From assembly GCA_026399835.1 (NCBI GenBank), contig JAPLQE010000073.1, forward strand, positions 1-64,000: DNA of 64,000 bases, given 5' to 3'. Of the stretch, positions 58,665-64,000 are shown in pieces. The DNA comes from Burkholderiales bacterium. GTDB lineage: Bacteria; Pseudomonadota; Gammaproteobacteria; Burkholderiales; Burkholderiaceae_E. Numbering within the stretch: the stretch's first letter is position 1; every line of letters starts with the position of its first letter. The notes beneath the pieces are model-generated. The model saw nothing but the letters and a program-made list of their open reading frames with translations, was not told the origin of the DNA and did no database searches. The position numbers were made by a program, and so were the translations under genes.

Positions 58665-61189
58665 GCGTCGATGCGGACGCGCCGCTCGGCGTTCGCGGCC
58701 TGCACCGTGCCGCGCAGCGGCGCCCCCGCGAACCGCGGGCGCAGGCCGACGTGGATCTCGCCGCCCGGCGGCAGGTGGAAGTGGCTGTCGTCCGGAACGT
58801 GCTGCGCGATGCGCACCGCGACCCAGCGCGCCAGGCGCTGCGTCCGGATGCGCAGGCCCGGTCGACCGTCGGCCAGGGGCGCGACCTCGACCGACATGCC
58901 GACGTCGCGCTCGGGGGCGCCGAGGCGCGGCTCGCACAGGTGCACCACGCGGTCGATCGGCGTGCCGTCGGCCGCGCGCAGCGTCGCGACCACCGCCTCG
59001 ATCGCGCGCGGCCCGAACCGGTAGGCATGGTTCAGGTCCTCGAAGCCGTCGAGCATCGCGACCGCGTCGAGCGCCGCCGACCCATGGGGCGCGACCTCGA
59101 TGCCGCGGCTCGCCGGCGCGCCCAGCCGCTCGCCGTCGCGCACGCGCTCGAGCTCGAGGGTGGCCGTCAGCGGCTCGGGGCCGTCGTTGAAGACATGCAG
59201 CCGAAGGCCGTCGCCACCGTGATCGGTGACTGCGACCGCACGCGGGCGCAGCGCCGCGCGCAGCAGGTGCCAGGCCGCCTTGGGCTCGCCGAGCTCGTCG
59301 AGCAGCCCCCAGCCGGCGCCCGCCCACAGGTCGCGCAGCGTCCATACCAGGCCGCCGCCACAGCGGGCGCCCCCGGTGCGCCAGCGCACGAAGGTCGAGC
59401 GCATCGCCTCGCCGGTCACGATGCGGCCGAGCTCGAGGTAGCGGTCATGGTCCTCGCGCCGCAGCGTCACCGGATCCACGCCGAACACGCTCGCCAGGTA
59501 GGCGTCGCGCACGTCGTCGAAGTCCCAGCCCGCCCCCAGGTCGCGCGGCGTGCGCGCGGCCCAGCCGGGATGGTGGACCCGTAGCCCCGCCCCGCCCGGC
59601 ATGCGCTCGAGCGCCACGGGCTCGGGCACGTTCGCGAACCCCAGGCACTCGGTGGCGAAGCGCACGTCGGCGACGCTCGCGTCGTCGAGCGGCCGCAGGT
59701 AGGCGCCGACGCCGTAGAACGACGTGGTGCCGCGGCCCGCCTGGTGCGGGAACGCCCCGCCCCACGCGCTCGACGGCCAGTACGGCACGCCGGGCACGCA
59801 CTCGGCGGCGAGCGCCTGCAGCACCGTGCCGAAGAGCGGCGGCGACCAGGCCTCGCGCGGCGCGCCCAGCATCGCCGCCTGCTGCGAGACCTCGCTGTTG
59901 CCGCACACCACCGCGACGCACGGCCGTCCGCGCAGCCGCGCGAGCTGCTCGCGCACCTCCCGCTCGACCGAGGCGAGGAAGGCCGGATCGTCGCCGGGAT
60001 AGTCGAGGTTGGCGAACATCAGGTCCTGCCAGACCAGCAGGCCCGCCGCGTCGCAGGCGTCGTACAGCGCCTCGTCCTCGTAGACCGTCGGACCGCACAC
60101 GCGCAGCATCGTGAAGCCCGCCTCGCGCGCCTGCCCGACCGCCGCCCGGTAGGCCTCGGCAGGCGCCGACAGGGCGACCGGGTCGAGCGGCATCCAGCAC
60201 GCGCCGCGGCAGAACACCGGCACGCCGTTGACCACCACGCGAAAGCCCTCGTCGGCGCGGTCGATCTCGATCGTGCGAAAGCCCACGGTGCCCAGCGCCA
60301 CCGGCAGCCCGGTCGGCCGGCCAAGCCCGGCCGCCGCCTGCACGCTCACGCGATGCAGCACCGGCTCGCCGTAGCCGTTCGGCCACCAGCGCCGCGCCGC
60401 CGGCACGACGAGCGCGCCCGCGAGCGTGCCATCCGCATCGCGCACCAGCGGTGCCCGCCACACCTGCTCGCCGACCTCGACCACCAGCTCCAGCGGGCCC
60501 GGCGCATCGAGCCGCCCGTGCACGCGGACGTGACCCGCGTCGCCGACCAGGCTCGCATCGACCGCGAACCCGGGCATCGGCTGCCCGTCGCTCGCCGTCT
60601 CCAGCCGCACCGGCCGCCACGGCCCGACCGGCGCCGCCGGCGGCGACCAGCCGGGCGTGCGCCCGAGCAGCGTCGTGCGCACGCGCCGCAGCTTCTGGTT
60701 CTCGACCATCGGCGCCCGCCAGCGCGGCCGCTCGCGCACCGCGGCGAGCGCCGCGTCGAGCGAGCGGAAGCGCAGCACGAGCTCGCACTCGGGCGCGGCC
60801 TGCGCAGGCAGCCTCACGCGATGGACGACGAACATGTTGTCGCTCGCCAGCACGTGGACACCGTCGATCCAGACGTCGGCCAGCGTCGCGAGCCCGTCCA
60901 GGCAGAGCACCTCGTGCTGCCCGTCGGTCACCGGCGAGCGCTCGATCCGGATGCGGAACCACCAGTCCAGCGCGTCGAAGCGCTCGGGCGGCGACGCGAG
61001 ACTCCAGTCGCCGAGCGCACGCCGCGCCGCCGCGACGGTGCAGGGCACGGTGGCCGCAGACCAGGTGCCCGGCATCGCGTCGACGGCCGACGGCTGCGCG
61101 CACGCCCCCGCCGCGGTCGAGCGGAACGACCAGCCTGTGTCGAGCGCCCGGCCGGCGCTGCCGTCAGAGGGGCGGCCGCGTCCGTGCAC
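58661..61189 (-). CDS. Glycoside hydrolase family 2, beta-mannosidase-like
   Basis: An 842-residue GH2-type enzyme: N-terminal jelly-roll sugar-binding domain (about 15-190; DWWFRIRIE, LDGLATLADVWIDGVHV, VENQKLRRVRTTLL), immunoglobulin-like domain, a TIM barrel from about residue 310 (FRVVVNGVPVFCRGACWMPL, MLRVCGPTVYED, WQDLMFANLDYPGD) and a C-terminal beta region. Glu433 in VCGNSEVSQQ is the likely acid/base and Glu514 in FATECLGFANVP the likely nucleophile. The N-S-E context differs from the usual N-E or N-N-E. There is no signal peptide, so it should be cytoplasmic. It starts at GTG 4 nt after the carrier-protein gene and overlaps the hydrolase by ATGA. The VPEP inside it is not a sorting signal. 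Confidence 0.88.
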   Translation of the reverse strand: MHGRGRPSDGSAGRALDTGWSFRSTAAGACAQPSAVDAMPGTWSAATVPCTVAAARRALGDWSLASPPERFDALDWWFRIRIERSPVTDGQHEVLCLDGLATLADVWIDGVHVLASDNMFVVHRVRLPAQAAPECELVLRFRSLDAALAAVRERPRWRAPMVENQKLRRVRTTLLGRTPGWSPPAAPVGPWRPVRLETASDGQPMPGFAVDASLVGDAGHVRVHGRLDAPGPLELVVEVGEQVWRAPLVRDADGTLAGALVVPAARRWWPNGYGEPVLHRVSVQAAAGLGRPTGLPVALGTVGFRTIEIDRADEGFRVVVNGVPVFCRGACWMPLDPVALSAPAEAYRAAVGQAREAGFTMLRVCGPTVYEDEALYDACDAAGLLVWQDLMFANLDYPGDDPAFLASVEREVREQLARLRGRPCVAVVCGNSEVSQQAAMLGAPREAWSPPLFGTVLQALAAECVPGVPYWPSSAWGGAFPHQAGRGTTSFYGVGAYLRPLDDASVADVRFATECLGFANVPEPVALERMPGGAGLRVHHPGWAARTPRDLGAGWDFDDVRDAYLASVFGVDPVTLRREDHDRYLELGRIVTGEAMRSTFVRWRTGGARCGGGLVWTLRDLWAGAGWGLLDELGEPKAAWHLLRAALRPRAVAVTDHGGDGLRLHVFNDGPEPLTATLELERVRDGERLGAPASRGIEVAPHGSAALDAVAMLDGFEDLNHAYRFGPRAIEAVVATLRAADGTPIDRVVHLCEPRLGAPERDVGMSVEVAPLADGRPGLRIRTQRLARWVAVRIAQHVPDDSHFHLPPGGEIHVGLRPRFAGAPLRGTVQAANAERRVRIDA

Positions 61190-61193
61190 GGGC

Positions 61194-61451
61194 TCAGGCC
61201 CCGACGAGATCCGTCAAGGCGGCGCGGATCGAGGCGATGCTGTCGAAGACGCTGCGCTTGAGCATCGCGTCGGGGAACTCGACGTCGAACTCGGCTTCGA
61301 GCGCGAGCATCACGTTGACGCTCGCGTGCGAGGTCATGCCCGCCTGGTAGAGGTCGTCGGTGCTCGCCAGCGAGGCGGCGTCGCGCGAGAGCCGGGCGTG
61401 CTCGACGAGCACGGTTCGGATGCGCGGATCGAGGTCTTGCGGATCGTTCAT
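61194..61451 (-). CDS. Acyl (aminoacyl) carrier protein
   Basis: An 85-residue acidic four-helix carrier protein. DDLYQAGMTSHASVNVMLAL carries the phosphopantetheine site at Ser41, in the GMTSHAS context rather than the GxDSL of fatty-acid ACP. This context is typical, from memory, of the carrier proteins charged by stand-alone amino acid:carrier-protein ligases. LEAEFDVEFPDAMLKRSVFD forms helix 3. The start overlaps the acpS stop (ATGA), which means modifying enzyme and substrate are made together. Confidence 0.9.
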   Translation of the reverse strand: MNDPQDLDPRIRTVLVEHARLSRDAASLASTDDLYQAGMTSHASVNVMLALEAEFDVEFPDAMLKRSVFDSIASIRAALTDLVGA

Positions 61452-61852
61452 CGGGGCACTCGCTCTTCGGGGACTCGGTCTCGGCGATCGACGACGACGA
61501 CCGCAGCCGCGTAGTCGCCGTCGTGGGTGAGGCTCAGCGCGATTGCGTTGGCGCCGAGGGCATCGGCCTGACGTCGTGCGGCGCCGTGGAGCCGCAGCGT
61601 GCAGTGGCCGTCGGCCGCGCGGCGCACTTCCATGTCCGTCCAGGCGACACCGGTATCCGTCAGGCCGAGGGCCTTGATGGTCGCCTCCTTGGCGGCGAAG
61701 CGGGCGGCCAGGCGCTCCGGCATCCGCACCGGGTCGACGCCCGCATCGGCGATCTCGCCCGCCGTGTAGACCCGCGCCAGATACCGCTCGCCGAAGCGCT
61801 CGAGCGAGGCGCGAACACAGGGCACGTGGATGAGGTCGATTCCGGCTCGCAT
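61448..61852 (-). CDS. acpS: Holo-ACP synthase-type phosphopantetheinyl transferase
   Basis: Transfers 4'-phosphopantetheine from CoA to the serine of the carrier protein. The 134 residues show RAGIDLIHVPCVRASLERFG with the Mg-binding Asp6, ARFAAKEATIKALG with the second Mg-binding Glu, and ALSLTHDGDYAAAVVVV at the end, all features of the AcpS trimer fold. It is the first gene of the eight-gene minus-strand operon. Its position suggests a dedicated enzyme for the adjacent carrier protein; the usual acpS neighbours (pdxJ, recO) are absent, so a housekeeping copy probably lies elsewhere. Confidence 0.92.
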   Translation of the reverse strand: MRAGIDLIHVPCVRASLERFGERYLARVYTAGEIADAGVDPVRMPERLAARFAAKEATIKALGLTDTGVAWTDMEVRRAADGHCTLRLHGAARRQADALGANAIALSLTHDGDYAAAVVVVDRRDRVPEERVPR

Positions 61853-62035
61853 GGGCGTCGCGCAGGCCCGCGAACGGGCCGACTGGAGGAGGTGCGGCGA
61901 GTGTATCGACGCCCGACACAGCCGAGCGAGAACTGGGTCACGCCACGACGCCGCAGCGGCCGAGAACCCGTGCTTCAGGGGTCGCCCGGGATGGTAGAAC
62001 GGTCGCATCCGCGCGACGCGGCATGTCGAGAATGG
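61853..62035. other. Intergenic region upstream of acpS
   Basis: No coding sequence is visible. It must carry the minus-strand promoter of the acpS operon; TACACT (plus-strand complement at 61900-61905) is a weak -10 candidate about 50 nt before the ATG, without a clear -35. Confidence 0.3.
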
Positions 62036-62059
62036 AAACGGCGCCCACGAGGGCGCCGT
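62036..62059 (-). terminator. Terminator hairpin after the VOC protein gene
   Basis: ACGGCGCCC (62038-62046) and GGGCGCCGT (62051-62059) form a perfect 9-bp stem with a 4-nt loop. On the minus strand it is followed by a short TTTCC tail, about 25 nt past the VOC stop codon, in the right place to separate the carboxylase operon from the acpS operon. Confidence 0.55.
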
Positions 62060-62083
62060 CGACGCAACCCGCTCCCGGTCGAC

Positions 62084-62554
<471 letters not shown>

Positions 62555-62562
62555 GCCGGGCC

Positions 62563-64000
62563 TCACTCGAACTCGAGGATGATCTGGTCGACCGCAAGGC
62601 TGTCGCCCTTGCCGGCCGACACCTTCCTGACGACCGCGTCGCGCTGCGCGATGAGGACATTCTCCATCTTCATCGCCTCGATGACCGCGAGCCGCTCGCC
62701 CGCGCGCACCTGCTGCCCGACCGCGACCGCCACGTCCACCAGCAGCCCCGGCATCGGCGACAGCAGGAAGCGCGAGAGGTCCGGCGGCTGCTTGGCGGGC
62801 ATCAGGTCGTAGAGCGCGGCTGCACGCGGCGAGAGCATCCTCGCCACCACCTGCGCGCCGCCGTGCGAGACCACGTAGTCCAGCCCGCGGCGCTCGATCT
62901 GCGCATGGAAGGGACGGCCGTCGACCGTGCCCGACACGCCGATGTCGCGGATGGGCCCGTCGAAGCGGATCGCGTAGCGCTTCGTGGCGCCGACCGTCAC
63001 CGCCAGCGTCTCGCCGTCGACGTTCACCGTCACCGCGGTGTCGTCGCGCCCGCCCTCGGCGTTCTTCACCACCGCGACCATCTCCTGGGAGACCACCACC
63101 GAGCGGCCGTGCAGCTGGCCCTCGATGCCCGCCGCCCGCTCGAGCAGCCGGCGGTGCGCGGCCCCCGCGAGCGCCATCAGGAAGGCCGGGTCGTCGTGGC
63201 GCGCGCCGGCGGCCTGGTAGCCCTGCGGATAGTGCTCGGCGACGAAGCCGGTGTTGAACTCGACGGTGGCGAAGCGCGGATGCCCGATCAGCGCCGACTG
63301 GAAGCCGACGTTGGTCGAGATCCCGCGGATCACGAAGGCATCGAGCGCGCCGCGCATCGCCGCGATCGCCTCGGCGCGGTCGCGGCCCTTGACGATCAGC
63401 TTGGCGATCATCGAGTCGTACTGCATCGGGATCTCGCCGCCCTCGTAGACGCCGGTGTCCACCCGCACGCCCGCCGCCGGCACCGGCAGCGAGGCCTCCA
63501 TCGTGGTCGCCGGCGGCTGGAACTTCACCAGCCGGCCGGTCGACGGCAGGAAGCCGCGCGACGGGTCCTCGGCGTTGATGCGGCACTCGATCGCCCAGCC
63601 GTCGATCTTCACGTCGGCCTGGCCGAAGGCGAGCGGCTCGCCCGCGGCCACGCGGATCATCTGCTCGACCAGGTCCAGGCCGGTGATGCACTCGGTCACC
63701 GGATGCTCGACCTGCAGCCGGGTGTTCATCTCCAGAAAGTAGAAGCCGCGGTCCTTGCCGACCACGAACTCGACCGTGCCGGCCGACTGGTAGTCCACGG
63801 CGCGCGCGAGCTGCACCGCCTGCTCGCCCATGCGGCGCGCCGTCTCGCGGTCCAGGAAGGCGCTCGGCGCCTCCTCGATCAGCTTCTGGTGGCGGCGCTG
63901 GATCGAGCACTCGCGCTCCCACAGGTACAGGCAGTGGCCGTGGCCGTCGCCGAGCACCTGGATCTCGATGTGCCGCGGCTCCTCGATGAACTTCTCGATG
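62563..64000 (-). CDS. Acetyl/propionyl-CoA carboxylase alpha subunit, biotin-containing (partial)
   Basis: Only the C-terminal part is present, 478 residues; the coding sequence continues past the right edge. It carboxylates biotin with ATP and bicarbonate and feeds the beta subunit. Visible are the biotin carboxylase end ([80 protein letters not shown]), the BT linker domain and the biotinyl domain with the lysine in [15 protein letters not shown] long linker and biotinyl domain on one chain fit propionyl- or 3-methylcrotonyl-CoA carboxylase; the neighbouring VOC protein favours propionyl-CoA. Confidence 0.93.
   Translation of the reverse strand, partial: IEKFIEEPRHIEIQVLGDGHGHCLYLWERECSIQRRHQKLIEEAPSAFLDRETARRMGEQAVQLARAVDYQSAGTVEFVVGKDRGFYFLEMNTRLQVEHPVTECITGLDLVEQMIRVAAGEPLAFGQADVKIDGWAIECRINAEDPSRGFLPSTGRLVKFQPPATTMEASLPVPAAGVRVDTGVYEGGEIPMQYDSMIAKLIVKGRDRAEAIAAMRGALDAFVIRGISTNVGFQSALIGHPRFATVEFNTGFVAEHYPQGYQAAGARHDDPAFLMALAGAAHRRLLERAAGIEGQLHGRSVVVSQEMVAVVKNAEGGRDDTAVTVNVDGETLAVTVGATKRYAIRFDGPIRDIGVSGTVDGRPFHAQIERRGLDYVVSHGGAQVVARMLSPRAAALYDLMPAKQPPDLSRFLLSPMPGLLVDVAVAVGQQVRAGERLAVIEAMKMENVLIAQRDAVVRKVSAGKGDSLAVDQIILEFE

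Noticed and set aside
59619-59630. VPEP in the GH2 protein as a PEP-CTERM sorting signal
   Set aside because: It is internal (residues 521-524), next to the presumed nucleophile, with no following membrane helix or basic C-terminus.

Overview
The window is high-GC, densely coded DNA with strong G/C preference at third codon positions. It looks like a chromosome segment of a betaproteobacterium, probably Burkholderiales. The reasons are the GreB/PmbA/DarP/Mog/RelA/MtfA housekeeping set together with an exosortase A (XrtA) exopolysaccharide locus carrying PrsK/PrsR/PrsT. That taxonomic call is inference from gene content. I see no tRNA, rRNA, insertion sequence, phage gene or CRISPR array.

Layout. 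(1) 1-3.7 kb: greB, a small unknown gene, pmbA, darP (yjgA) and mog. (2) 3.8-6.8 kb, minus strand: a nucleotide-sugar dehydrogenase (TviB/WbpO type), a WbpP/TviC-type UDP-GlcNAc 4-epimerase and a SAM methyltransferase, an overlapping set that would make a UDP-GalNAcA-type uronic acid. (3) 7.0-10.3 kb: relA (synthetase only) and divergent mtfA. (4) 10.4-24.1 kb, plus strand: the core XrtA exopolysaccharide genes. These are the priming glycosylphosphotransferase, PrsK, PrsR, PrsT, a lytic transglycosylase, the outer-membrane export lipoprotein, the chain-length protein, the tyrosine autokinase and an outer-membrane barrel protein. (5) 24.2-33.2 kb, plus strand: a tightly overlapping operon of flippase, deacetylase, three glycosyltransferases, a beta-helix protein, a serine-acetyltransferase-like protein and a YdcF protein. 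(6) 33.2-39.2 kb, minus strand: a glycosyltransferase, an O-ligase-like protein, exosortase A fused to an EpsI domain and a large membrane protein. (7) 39.5-52.9 kb, plus strand: more glycan genes. Two further deacetylases, a GT2, an FAD oxidoreductase and an AsnB-type amidotransferase precede a complete five-enzyme set expected to make a UDP-2,3-diacetamido-2,3-dideoxy-mannuronate-type sugar, then a flippase-like membrane protein.

(8) 52.8-61.9 kb, minus strand: the most unusual block. Eight genes in one direction encode AcpS, an acyl carrier protein, a GH2 glycosidase, a double alpha/beta-hydrolase fusion, a small serine esterase, an acyl-CoA-dehydrogenase-like flavoprotein, an aminoacyl-tRNA-synthetase-like amino acid:carrier-protein ligase and a DUF1839-like protein. 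It looks like a route that loads an amino acid on a carrier protein, oxidises or otherwise modifies it, and releases or transfers it. Its product is unknown, and its position beside a glycan locus suggests cell-surface decoration. (9) 62.1-64 kb, minus strand: a VOC-fold protein and the 3' part of a biotin-containing acyl-CoA carboxylase alpha subunit, cut by the window edge.

Working model: regions 2 and 7 make precursor sugars, regions 4-6 assemble, flip, polymerise and export the polymer, and PrsK/PrsR plus the tyrosine kinase regulate it. No PEP-CTERM substrate protein is visible in the window, so any exosortase targets must lie elsewhere.
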